Assembly (NCBI RefSeq): GCF_000004075.3
Contig: NC_026655.2
Span: 24,165,489 to 24,229,488 of the forward strand
Length of the DNA stretch: 64,000 nt
Origin: Cucumis sativus
Taxonomy: Eukaryota; Streptophyta; Magnoliopsida; Cucurbitales; Cucurbitaceae
Reading direction: 5' to 3'
The notes below the pieces were generated by a model. That model had not been told where the DNA came from and ran no database searches. It was given only the letters and a program-made list of their open reading frames with translations. Positions within the stretch are counted from its first letter, which is position 1. Each line of letters starts with the position of its first letter. A program made the position numbers and the translations under genes. Below are positions 50,120 through 62,400 of the stretch, piece by piece.

Positions 50120-50320
50120 TTAGTAAATGGACAATCCTACCCCCATGAAACCCGGGTTTGCGTATAGTATTTGACCCGGCCCATGGTTTTGGGTGGCCGT
50201 CACGTGCTTCCCTTGCTGTCCTAATAAGACAGATTGACGCCGGTTTATTGTTACCTACATCCATAACTACGCTGCAGCCAATGCTTTGATCAGTCCACGT
50301 GTACATTAAATCATGTTCGT
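50120..50320. promoter_or_regulatory. Promoter-like island with two G-boxes
   Basis: CACGTG at 50201-50206 and CCACGTGT at 50295-50302 lie within 200 bp of GC-richer sequence (ACCCGGGTTT, GACCCGGCCCATGG, GCTGCAGCCAATG). No recognisable coding sequence adjoins it on either strand; the 80-residue minus-strand reading frame across it resembles nothing known. Confidence 0.35.
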
Positions 50321-51548
50321 AGTAGCTTTGAGGGTTGTGATTTGATTTAGAAAAGAGTGCATTAAATATAAAGATGGGTAGGCGTGTATTTTAATAAAGC
50401 TAGAATCAAAGGTACAGCTAAACTAATACTCTAAAAAGCATAATTCTAAAATTAACAATAATAATAATAATATAAAAAGTGATGCTATATTCAATATTCA
50501 TATACCTAAAATTAAAATATGTATGTATGTATCTTCTTTAAATCTATATATTAATGTTTATTTTGTATTTAGCTTACTCCACTTTTTTTTAGAAAAAATG
50601 TCTAACAAATTGTAAGCTTTTAATATTTTTTCAAGAAAAATTTCAATTTTTTTTTTGTTTCTAGTAACAATTTCGGTCTACTTTGTTCATTTTTTCTCTT
50701 GTAATTATTTACATCTATTTTGCTTAAACTATTAGTCAAATTTAAAAAACAAATTTAACTTTATGAAAGTATATTTTTTGTTTAGTTCTTAAAATTTTGT
50801 TATTTTTTTTTATTAAATCTTTGATATAATGTAAATAAGGAAGGAAAAAAGTTGGAGACGAAAGTAGTGTGTATAAGTTTAATTTTTTTGAAAAGACAAA
50901 ATAGTTATCAAATGAGATTTCGTTTTTTTTTTTTAATTTATGTCTATTTTCTTTCCATTTCTTATCATGATTTGCATAATTTTATTAATTACAATGGTTG
51001 AATTTTTAGCCAAATCCTAATAACAAAAATAAGTTTTTAAAAGCTACTTTAGTTTAGTTTTTCAAATTTGACTTGTTTTTTTGAGCCATTTATAAAAAGG
51101 AGATACCGAGAACAGGCAGAAATTCGATGATAGAAATAATGTGTCTTTAATTTAATTTTTAAAACAAAAACAAAAAATGAAATGAGTTTAAATTTGTATT
51201 AGATGCAAAATTCATATTAAATCATTAAGAGGAATTAGTATTTTATAAGTTTATAGTTTAAAGAAAAAAAAACCCAAACTAAATAACTATATTCAAATTA
51301 CAATACCTTTTTTTTTTTATAAAAAAAAAAATGTCTTTGTTTTCTCCCAATTATCTTTCTTAAATAAACATTTGAATTTTATAGCAATTTTTTTATAAAA
51401 AATAATGTATACTTTTTAAAAGTTTCAAACTAGAACTCATATTTTACAAATTAAAGTTCAACAAAATAGATAACAAAAAGAAATTTAAAAAGTAATGTCA
51501 TGATAATTAAGCTTTATTTTAAAAAAAATCAAATGGTTATATAAAAAA

Positions 51549-51573
51549 ACTTATTATTATTATTATTATTATT
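51549..51573. repeat. (TTA)n microsatellite
   Basis: An ATT/TTA trinucleotide run of about 25 bases; another short (ATT)n run lies at about 49361-49383. Confidence 0.85.
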
Positions 51574-53699
51574 TTATTTTGCAACATTAAAGATAGATCA
51601 TATCTTTAAGAGATAGTATCACCTTAACTAATGTGTTCAAATTTTAAGTCAATTTCACATTACTTTGTTGAATTTTTAAGTTGAAATATGTCACATTTTT
51701 TTCATTGATATTATTTTAACGGTTTGGTGTTAACATGCAAATGTATTAGAAAGACATATATAGACCGTTTACTAAAGTAGAGTTTCTTTAGTCCAATAAC
51801 GTATTAGGAAGATGGAAGTTCAAACATATAACCCTTTAAATTAAACAAATAACATTATGGTTAATTAGTGAAGTATACCTCCCAACTAAATTTAGACATT
51901 ATAGAGTTGATATCAAAAATAAATAAAATCATACATACACAAATATATCAAATGCTTCATGACCACGTACGTGAAGAGTAGAGAAATATAAATATAAATT
52001 TTGATTATTGATGATATATATCTTAAACCATGATTGATTTTTTTCTTTTCTGCATAGCAACTCAGGTAGAAGTAGATACTATCCCAATTTTATGTTATTG
52101 TTAAGTTGCTTTCAATTTATCTTTTTAACAAAATCATTTGAACCTTTCTCGGTGGTTGAATATATCGTTGAGGATATTTGGATTATGGGTGTGACTCTTT
52201 TATATTCTATTCAAGAATTGGAATCAAACTCCTCAAGTGTTTGCTTTTTCTTCTATCTCTTACCTTATTCTTTGCTTTCTAATTTCTTGATCTTTTTTTA
52301 GTTTCAAGTTGTAATCTTAAGGTAAGAAACTTAGTTCACTTTCAAGATATTTAGTAGACTTTCTTCTATGGTGATGAATTGTTTTGAGTAAAATCAAAAC
52401 TCATATGTTTTTAACTCACAAATATAGTATTCAATTTTTCTATCAATATTTTTTTATATTATTAGTGAGTCGATATTTTAGTTGTGTCGGAGAAACATTC
52501 ATAAAAAGTAAAAGACAAAATGTCCATTATTGTAATTATAATATAAATAATAGGCATGTTAACTTTGTTTAAAAGTCATAAAATATTTATATATTAATTC
52601 AAATTTTTCGTCAACATGTCAATATTTTTTTCACGTTTTCATGGGTTCAATATCAACATGAAGGATGAATCACGATATTTTCAGGGCATCGTGAAATATC
52701 TAAGATACGCAAAATGTAAACAACAAAATATCATTAATATGTAATTTTAATATAACTAATAGATACGTTTAACTTGTTTTAAAACCATGAAATGTTTTAT
52801 TTTTAATTTTTTATAAATCTTTCTCGAAATATACATCAATATCGATATTTTATCTATATTTCCATCAACATCAACATTTTAGACTTTCACTACGAAACCT
52901 ATTTTCTAATTCCTAAGAACAAAAGTTTACCCTTAAAAAGGGTTTTCTTTTTTAACTTTTTACAGATTACTAATTCACAAACACTTTTATGATTATCGAC
53001 TTTGTTTCTAGGGTAAGAACACTACCCATTTTATAACGTATTGGGTTAAGGGCTTATCATATTTTCCTCATTTTTTCATAGCTTGTTGTATCTTTTGGTA
53101 AGAAAAATGGAAATTGTGTTAGAGATGGTAATCATGTTAGGGTGTACTGGCTACTCATAACTTTCTCTATCATGGTACGTTATAAAATGTGTGTGTGTGT
53201 TTTTTTTCTTCATTTTTCTCACAACTTGTTTGATTTTAATTTTTTTATCGCGACAAAAGATGATCATTGTATTAGAGCTACAATGATGTAAAATTTTATA
53301 TTTGAGTAAGAGTCGAGTGATGATACAACGAGAAAAGAACATAAAAGATTATTGAATTATAATTTGGGTGTGAGCTGGAATTCAATATTCCCATAATTGG
53401 AATATAAAATGAAATTTTGGTGGAAAAAAGAACACATTTTGTGTAACGTTTAATATACTTTGAGGAGTTAACACTACTTTTACTATGCTTTTAAAACAAT
53501 TAACATTTACATTCTTTTTCCTTTTTTATAACTATTTATTAAATATTTTATAACTTAAAACTTCATAATTTTTTTAGTTGGAAAATAAATTACAAACATA
53601 AAGTTCACTAAAAACATAGAGATGTGAATATAGGGGTTTCTAAAAATATATAACAAACCGGTAAAATATATTTACACGATATAGAATAATAATTTTGAA

Positions 53700-54400
53700 A
53701 ATGGAAAAAGTTCACTAACCACAGTGGGAAATACAAAAAATACTTCCATCAACATGCAATTAATCGGTCACACGCATGTGTAAATCTTCTTCTAAATGAT
53801 CATGATGTGCAATCGTGTAGTAAATGATACACGATCATGTAGATAGTATATTAACACCGACCACATGGGCAGATGTAATTTTTCTTCTAAACGATCATGA
53901 TATATGCGATCGTGTAGGAAATGATACATGATGGCGTAGTTCATGATACACGGTTGTTAGTTTCTGATAAACGATAGTTTTGAAAAAGCTCTAGTAAATG
54001 ATCATGTAGATCATGATACACGATCGTATAGTTCATGATAAACGATGATTTTGAAAAGCTATTTGGTAAGCGATCATGTAATTCATCTCTGTCCATGACA
54101 CGTTAAAAAAAATAATTCAAGATTGATGATTAATTGAAAACAAAGATAAGAATAGCAAAAATATAATGAAAAAGAATAATAATAATTATAGAACAATGAT
54201 CCTGATTTCAAAAAAATATTAAAAAGAAATTGCAGAAGAAGAAGAAAATGAAGAAATCGATAATGTGCGAAATTAAAAAACGACAAGGACAAACCTAGAA
54301 TATTTAAAAAATGATCGGTTTCATGAACATTGTATTTTGTTATACGAGTTGTAAATATTTTGGTGTTTTGTTATATTTATAAAAATTAACTTAAATTATA
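53700..54400 (+). repeat. GATCGT-type dispersed repeat, copy D
   Basis: Colinear with 14130-14790 in the same orientation: the GACCACA start, TTCTTCTAAACGATCATGA, GCGATCGTGTAGGAAATGATAC, GCGTAGTTCATGATAC, and a closing TGTTATATTTATAAAAATTAAC tail. It contains an internal partial duplication (two CACCGACCACATG or CGGTCACACGCATG starts). Confidence 0.65.
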
Positions 54401-54483
54401 TTAGTTAATCACGGGAAACAATTCTTATCCATACCCTCCACCTATGGTTTAAAGTTCAAATAGTCACATACTTCATATACAAA

Positions 54484-54499
54484 ATAAATAAATAAATAA

Positions 54500-54531
<32 letters not shown>
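54484..54531. repeat. (AAAT)n then (AT)n compound microsatellite
   Basis: Five AAAT-like units followed by about 26 bases of alternating A and T. Confidence 0.9.
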
Positions 54532-54537
<6 letters not shown>

Positions 54538-54618
54538 TAGATAACAAACAATTTTAGAAAAAAACACTTCATACCAAATCTTTCATGCATATTGCATATA
54601 TGACAAATAATTAGATAT

Positions 54619-54733
54619 ATCAAAAGACTCTCTATTTTTAAATTTGTTACTTTTACAGTTTAGAAAATGTAGTGACATGAGCTCTATTATCATAATTTTT
54701 TTTGCTATTGTTGCAAACGTCCCTAAAAAAATA
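54619..54733 (+). repeat. Dispersed repeat, copy 2 (pairs with 4.5 kb)
   Basis: Full-length counterpart of 4513-4625. A shorter relative, TTTTTAAATTTGATATTTTTGC and AATTTAGAAA, lies at about 44323-44357. Confidence 0.7.
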
Positions 54734-55699
54734 ATTTTGAAATGAAATTCTAAAATTTAAAGTCCAAATAAGCATAACAGTTATTGAACATATACTCACT
54801 CTTCAAAGTCTTAGCTTCAAATCTTCATACCCACATGCAACATAGTTTCAATGCTCGAAAGCTGTATAACAATGGAGTTCTCCTCTTCATAAGAGATTAG
54901 GAAAGAAAATCACCATGTACTTTTTCTTTAACCCTTTGCATTCTGATCGAGATTATATCTTAGTTAGTTTTTGTTCAAGTACAACAACAGTGGGGATGGA
55001 ATAGATGAAAGGTCTCATGTCAATTACCGTTGAGTTAAACTTATTTTGGCTATCTTAACAAGTTGATATTATCCTCGAGTTGGCCCAAATTTCAAATTTA
55101 TACTCTCAAATTAAAAAAAATACATAAAATTATAATTAGACAACGTTTAAATGAAAGCATTCAACACACGATACACTAAATTCAAGAAAGAAAATGAACC
55201 GTTACAACAGTTTCATAATTTCATTTAACCTCTGGTCTGAGAGAATTCAATTTGTTGCTTCAATATACGAACACGACAAATTCACATACCAAAAAACGAC
55301 GCTTTCAACCCGGGAATCAAGAAAACAAAACCGACTATTTGGTCGTATTATTTGACATAGATGTTATGGTAAGTACAAAATTTGAGAAGAAAAGAAAAAA
55401 GAGCAACTTTATTAATTTTTGTGAATGAAATTTGTATATTGTTCTTCATTTTGGTGAGTTTTAAATTAAATTCCAAAAATGGTAATTTGCCAAAAGCAAA
55501 AGGAAAAAGAAAAGGGAGGGTAGTTTGGTGATTTAGGAAAGAGAGAAAAACATCCAAAGAGGTGACCTTCTCATTGTATAATAAGAAGAGCCCTCAAAGC
55601 CTTACTCTCTCACTGTATAATTAATATTTTTGAAAAAAAAGAACGATTTTTTTCAAAAAGAAAAAGCAAAAAATATATTTTTGGGAAATCGGAAGACGT

Positions 55700-56263
55700 T
55701 TTCCAATTGTCCGTGGTGTTTCCTGGTGCTTTATTCCTCCTCTCAGGTACCCATCTCTCTTTCTCTCTCATCTTCGGTTTTTTTTTCGATTTTCTCTCTC
55801 TAGGTATGAATTGAAATCTTCCCTTTTCGTTTATGGGTATGTGTAGGATGTTTGTGGGTATCTTAAATCCTTGAATTTCGAATCAATTTTGCTGTTTTTG
55901 TTCGTTTTTATGATAAAATTTTGTCAATGGGATGAGACCCTTTAGTTAATTTTTTAGAGGAATTGTGTGTTGGGTGTTGATTATAGTTTGAAGTGGGAAT
56001 GAATTTCTTGTTCTGTTTTGTTCAGGAATGAAGCAGATCGAGTATGGGGAATCGTTTATAGTTAATGGGGTTGTTTAAATTTCCATATGCAAAATTGGGT
56101 GTTTGGCCATTTGATGTGGGAATCATCGAGGGATTGTCAATTTAAGTTTCTCTGTTCGATTTGATTAGGTTTAAATGATGAAGGGTTGGTTTTGTTGAGG
56201 AATTTTGATTGTTGTGATTGTGTTTTCGTGTGGACTGAAATTTGTTTTATGTGCGAGGAACAG
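55700..56263 (+). other. Probable 5'UTR exon and leader intron of the RING-PHD gene
   Basis: A leader ending CCTCCTCTCAG (junction at 55746) is followed by donor GTACCC. The matching acceptor GAGGAACAG ends at 56263, so the start codon would be the first three bases of the next exon. Confidence 0.55.
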
Positions 56264-58982
56264 ATGGTAAGGGGAGGGAGAGTCAGTAGTAGGAAAAATT
56301 TCAAGAAGAAATTTCGACAAAAAGATAAGGGTTCTGATGATTCAGACGAGGATTATGTTGTTTCGAGTGATGACAATGGAGTTTCTGAGCGTTCTGATGA
56401 GGATTATTGTTCCTCTTTAGATGAAAATGCATCAGGAGAGGATAATTATGTTGTGGAGGAAGATTTGGAGGAGCAGCAGCAAAAGAAGGCGAGGAAAAGG
56501 GTCGGACCAAAGGCTAGGAATGGTTTACATTCACATGAAGCGAGGAAGAAAAATGGAGAAAAGAGGCGAAGATTTAGTGATCAAGAAGAAGAGGATGGTG
56601 GGGATGAGGATGATGAGGATTATAGTGTAGATAATGATAATGATTATGAAGAGGAGGAGGAGGAGGAAGAAGAGGAAGAGGAAGATGTTGATGTTGATGT
56701 GGAGGTTGAGGACGAGGACGAGGACTTTTTGCTGGAAGAAGAAGATTTTTCAGATGAGGAAGAACCAGTTGTTAGAAAGAGACGAACTAATATGAAACGG
56801 GGCCGAATTGGGCTGCGGAAAAATAACGTTGGCAAAGTTTGCAAAAAGAGGAAGCCAAAGGCTGCAAAGAAACCTTCAAGGAATAAGCGGAGAAAGAAGA
56901 GTGGCCCACAGACTGTACGAAACTCAGATGATGATGATGATGATTTTTCCGACAATTACCCTACGATGAAGATTACAAGAAGGAAAAGGCCAGTTTCAAA
57001 GCGGAAAAGATATGTCGTGCAATCAGACCTAGATGGCCTCCTTTCTGGGTCATCAGATTATGAATATACCATCTCTGAAGAAGAGAGAGAGCAGGTGAGA
57101 GAAGCTGAGAGGTTGTGTGGTCAATTGAGAAATCGAACAAGGACTGTACCTTCACCCCCAAGGATTGAGGATGCTGATCTATGCCAGCAGAGAAAAACTC
57201 GACCTCCTGTTAGGAAGGGAAAAGAGAAAGTGGAGGCAATCAAGGCCGAGGTGATAAAGCAAGTATGTGGGATATGCCTATCGGAAGAAGATAAGCGGAG
57301 AGTTCGGGGAACACTTAATTGTTGTTCCCACTTCTTTTGTTTCTCTTGTATTATGGAGTGGGCAAAGGTTGAATCACGATGTCCTTTGTGCAAGCAGAGG
57401 TTTCAAACAATCAGTAAACCTGGAAGATCTACAGCTGGAATTGACTTAAGAGAATTTGTTGTACAGGTTCCCGAGCGTGATCAGGTATACTCATAGTTTG
57501 CATCTTGTTCTTATTTTCCTACCTGTTGCTTCTATAAATTTCTTGTATTTTGCATCCTTCAGGTTTATCAACCATCCGAGGAAGAATTGAGGAGTTATCT
57601 CGATCCCTACGAGAATGTCATCTGTATCGAGTGTCATGAAGGTGGGGATGATAATCTTATGTTACTATGTGATCTTTGTGACTCACCGGCACACACCTAC
57701 TGCGTTGGTCTTGGTAGAGAAGTACCAGAAGGAAATTGGTACTGTGCAGATTGTAGAACCATTGCTCTAGGATCATCAAGTCCACAGCCTTCAAATCGAC
57801 TGTCTGAACGAAGAACCACCAACAATTTGTTTAACAGAACGTTCCCTGTTGCAAATCGAGATGGTTTAGACTTGAATTCCATATCCTCACCTCGTACCCC
57901 ATATGTTCAAGGATTTCCAAACATTCCATCACCTCGATTACCTGTGGAAGTGCAATCAACTTCTCCCATGTCTCAAGCAGTCGCACCAACTTTAACAAGG
58001 AGACGCATTCTTCGGTTGCACATCAATAACATGCGTTCTTCGAGTCAAATGGGTTTAGTAATCAATAGAACGGATGGTGTTTCTGCTATTAACCCTTTTG
58101 GTGGAGGCACCTTAAGTTTGCAGACGGGTCAGAGCAGGGAATCAACAGACGAACATATGAGAACACAAGAAATGGCTATACCGAGCCAAACTCTGTTTGG
58201 GGAAACCTTATTACATGACAGTCGCTCTCAAATGATGCAACATGGTGGTTTCCTGGACCCTGAAACAAGCCATTTGCCCAGGCAAGCATTGCAAGATCCT
58301 CACCATAGCACGCTAACAGATAGGCCTAGCAGCAATGGAACAATTATGAACCCTTTGAGGGGATTAGCAGTTGAAAATACGGTAACAGTTGATAGAAATT
58401 TGAATGGAGTGTTGAGATCCGAGCTTGCAACAGTGAATTCGCTACCAAACTGCGAACAGATTCATCACTACAGCAACGCAATAAACACAGCTTCTGATAA
58501 CATTTCACTGCCCAATTTGGTTGTAGACGAAAAGAATTATTGTGCAGCAAGAGAGCAACTACAACCAATTATTGATCGCCATTTGAAGAACTTATCCAGA
58601 GATATTGATCTAGGTATATTCATACTTACCTTTAGTCCACATTTTACCATTGTAGAAATTCAATCAAAATGGACCGTGATTTAAAGTTAATTTTGTTGCT
58701 ACTCGTAATTTCTTTTTATCTTCTGGTTCAGGTCAAAGCACAGCAGATGACATTGCGACTAAAGCAACTAGCACTATTTTACGCGCATGTGGATACGAAC
58801 ACTCAATAAACAATGCATATAGATCATCACCACCATCACAATGTTCCCACATTGAATTGGCAATAGGGGAAGGGCAAAGAAGCCTAATAAAAGGCCTCTG
58901 CTTGCCTTGTTTTGACTCGTATGTTCGGGACGTAGTGAAGAAGATTACAGACGACGTGTCATGGTTGAATCTTAGACTATAG
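56264..58982 (+). CDS. RING and PHD finger protein, acidic/basic N-terminus
   Basis: This gene encodes a probable nuclear chromatin-associated E3 ubiquitin ligase. Exons 56264-57484, 57563-58613 and 58732-58982 give 840 residues. The first 330 residues alternate Asp/Glu-rich acidic blocks (DDSDEDYVVSSDD; an unbroken Glu run followed by DVDVDVEVEDEDED) with Lys/Arg blocks (KKRKPKAAKKPSRNKRRKK). A C3HC4 RING follows at 335-376 (CGIC, CSHFFCFSC, CPLC), then a PHD finger at 428-471 (CIEC, CDLC, HTYC, WYCADC), with only about 50 residues between. The Ser/Asn-rich C-terminal half has no known domain apart from the conserved-looking end CLPCFDSYVRDVVKKI. It resembles the plant PHD-and-RING-finger proteins; partner and substrate are unknown. 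The start follows the proposed leader acceptor exactly; an in-frame ATG at 56251 is the alternative. Confidence 0.93.
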
Positions 58983-59494
58983 GGATTGTTCAAAAAGCAG
59001 GCTGCTTTTTTTCTACCCCATTAGTTTGAAGATTAAATTGTTGTTAACATGTCCATAGAATTGATTCACTGACATTTAAGTCATAGTTTTATTGTTCCAG
59101 TTACATGTCATTCCCAATTATTGAAATGAAGTTATTCAAGAAGTTACTTATTGCGAATTTAAGCTTCTAAAAGATTATTACTTTTCTTTTATCTTCTTTT
59201 CCTTTTTTTTTTTTTTTTTTTTTTTTGAAAAAAAGAGGGGGTACAAAGGGAGTTTTGATTTCTTTTTCTCTCCCCCTCTTTCACTTAAGCATGACCAAAT
59301 TAAAAAACAGGAAATGGAAGTCTTGTCATGCCTAAGAATTGGTGTTTTACAAACAACATAAATTACACTACACCTTATTTTGACACTCTCATTGAAGCAT
59401 ATTAGTATTTTTAGAGCTACAAACAAACCAAGGAGGGCCTTTTGTGAATTTTACATCCACTATTGCAGCAGCCAACTTTGATGTGTGCAATGAC
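58983..59494. other. Convergent 3' region of RING-PHD and Di19 genes
   Basis: A 512 bp spacer contains the 3' ends of both genes and an uninterrupted run of 24 T at 59203-59226. No gene is present. Confidence 0.7.
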
Positions 59495-62400
59495 TCATAA
59501 ATTATCATCAAGGATGGTCGACATTAACAGCCCTTGCACAAATGTGCATCGTTTTGTTTTCTCTTCCTTATCTTGTACGGACAAGGGCGACGACGGGATG
59601 CTCCTGCCACATAAAACCAAGACTTTAGGTTCATGAAATAAATCAATGTGATAATAGACTTCAATGGAAAAGTATCTCCTGATGGCCTTATGTACTTAAT
59701 GTTCTGTTTCCATATCTACTAAGGCTGGTCCTTGCACTAGCTTGCACCATGTGCTCATTTCAACATAGCCTCATCCACATATTCTATTTCTAGTTCAAAT
59801 CTTTTGACATCAATAATATCAAATAGAACGATAAAAGATAACATTTATTCATTATGCTAGGGTTCTCTTTATTCACTATGCTAGGGATTGGGATTAAAGG
59901 AAAGGTATGTCAGCCTACATTAAACTATTCTCATGTCAGTAAATATTTTATTAAAAAAGAAAGTAAAAAAGAACTCTTTGCTCGAACTTTTCACATTGAA
60001 CACGATTGAACTTCCCATCGAAGAGATGCTATCTTGTGCACGGACTTGTAAGAGAAACGACATTGTTATAGTGGGAATATATCATTAACTTACCGTTCTA
60101 CTGATTTGTCTTGAGAATTACTCTTCACGGAGCTTGATTCAGCCAACAAGTGTGGTTGAACACTGCCATAGTCATCAGCCAACGGTAGAATAAATGATGA
60201 CAGCAATGGGTCAGGCGCTGCATTGGAGGAAGTAAATAAACATGAAGAACCCCCAAAAAGTGACTGCAAATTTCCATCTTGAAGCTCTTTCCTCAATAAA
60301 GAGAGTGTTGAGTGTGAACCACCTTTACGAGATTTTCTCTTACGCTGCACGTAACCACTAGTTAAGGAATCTAAACATGGCACTAATTTGCATCCTGCTC
60401 AAGTTTCATATATAGCTTGAACAAACATAGAAACAAAGGCATGGGGCGGGGCGGGGCGGGGTGAAGGATGATAATCCCTTGCAGAGAAAAATAAACAAAA
60501 ATCACTGGTAAATATCAGAAAACAAACAAGTTTTAACTTTTCCCCCTCTCTAAGAAAGAAAAGTCAGAGTAAACTTTGGTGGCAATTTATATTTATATTT
60601 CAGTCTAATAGAGTTTCCATTCTATTCTTGTAAAACTTAAAAGGTTCCAATAGTAGTGACGCAAACAAGGGACTGATAGAATAAAGGACTGAGAATCAAG
60701 CTGATCTCCAAGGAACAAAACTATATGTCGAGCATGAGTACGAAAAAAACCTCATTGAGAGCAAAATCATACAATGGAAAAAATAAAATATGAATCTAAT
60801 TTTAACATGATAGATAGAAGGATATCTTGAAAATATTTCCATGCTGCAGGGATATATGCGCAACCATGTCAACTCCCACCCTCATTTCACAGACTGGACA
60901 TACCTGCAGTTCAATAATATTTTGAATCTTAAAACTACTGTAGCTATCATCTTAAAAATGAAGACATACTGAACAAGGAGATGAGGGATAACAGCACTGA
61001 TATCAAAATTATGTTTCCATGATTAATTGTGCATTGAAACAAAAATTATATCAAGTGACTGAACCTAGATACATTTTCAGTCTCAGGATATGATACAGAT
61101 CAAGAATTGAAACCAAGATTGCATTGGTTCACAAGAACCAGAAAATTGTAGAGTAACAATTGGCTACAAGTGTGTGATGAGAAGGACACTTTTAGTTCTC
61201 CAAAAGGAAACTTAGTACTAGGGGTGAATGAGTATAGCTTGCCCTCGATCAACCTGAGATACATGGAATTTGACACTTCATTTATTTTGATCGAAAACGG
61301 AGCTTGCAATAATATAGTGTGGAAAGGTGGGACTTGGGAGAATAAGAGATCCTCCTGGATCATTAGCCTTAGAGAGTACAAAATACGCCCTCAGTAATAT
61401 ATTTAGAAATACAGTAGTTGGAAAATGTTTGATATATAACTCCCATTACAGTTCGCATCATCCTCGCAATCCCCTAAAATACTCGCAAGTCAGACCAACT
61501 TTCCAAATAATAACCTAGGGTGCAATCCCCTGTAATACTCTTGCTTTATTCCTAAAGAGAGGACCATGGAAAATTGTTCGAGATATACTTCAAATAAGCA
61601 TCCTTATTCTAAATATCTTCAAGAGTCAACAGCAAGGGAAATGGATAATACAAGAATAGGTGATTTATTCCCTCCGTACTTTGTTTACATTGGAGATACT
61701 AATTTGGTCACCAGCAAGGGGTTTTTCTTATGAAGTCTGTCACACGTGGTAGCACACCCAGAGCTGTCCTGATTACTAATTTACAAGTAAAGTTTCTCCA
61801 TTTTTTTTATGTCCAATGGTGATTGGGAAAATTAATGCTTTTCTTATGTAATCTCTTTACTTCTCCTGGGAGGGCCCTAAAAATTTGAGATATACAAGCT
61901 GTCTTCATATACTACAGAAACGGGGACTATATGAAGGGGAAAATGGGCTGTCTTCTCAGTTGGAAAAGAAAAGTGCAAAGTTCCATTTGAGTTTCTTTTT
62001 TTGTTTTCCTATTTTCTTTTTACAAGAACGTAAGGCGTGTGTGTGTGTTTATGCCAGACAATGATTATGAGAAGCTAAAACAAAATTAACTAAGGGAAAT
62101 ATGCAAATAAACTGTTTTGCAAGGATTCATACCCCATTCCTAGCCTCAATAGGATGCTCTTCATCAATGTGACAGCACAATCCGACTATATCAAGATATT
62201 CTGAGCAAAATGGGCATGGGAATTCCTCCCTTATATCATCATCTCCTTCAAGATCTTCAAACCCCATGAACATACCTGAATGTTGAGCTACAACAGAATC
62301 AGTCCAAAACTGAAGGTGAAGGCAGAAAAGGATACCGAGATAATAATTATAAAAAGGAGTAGAGAGATACATAAAAGCACTGACACATACAAAGGACGAT

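Larger units (their letters stand above)
39573..55690. other. 16 kb gene-poor region between kinesin and RING-PHD genes
   Basis: It begins with the kinesin leader and promoter and ends with the RING-PHD promoter. Between them I found no coding sequence that looks like a conserved protein, no tRNA or rRNA and no recognisable microRNA. It is dominated by AT-rich sequence, AT and ATT microsatellites and dispersed repeats, with GC-richer islands at 43.65-43.84 and 50.12-50.32 kb. A hexamer tract (GGCAAT)n lies near 41255-41276. Confidence 0.55.

Noticed and set aside
50058..50306. 82-residue minus-strand frame across the G-box island
   Set aside because: No domain, no splice partners, and the conserved-looking features are DNA motifs, not codons.
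56644..56955. Ser-rich minus-strand frame
   Set aside because: Mirror image of the Asp/Glu and Lys-rich coding sequence of the RING-PHD gene.
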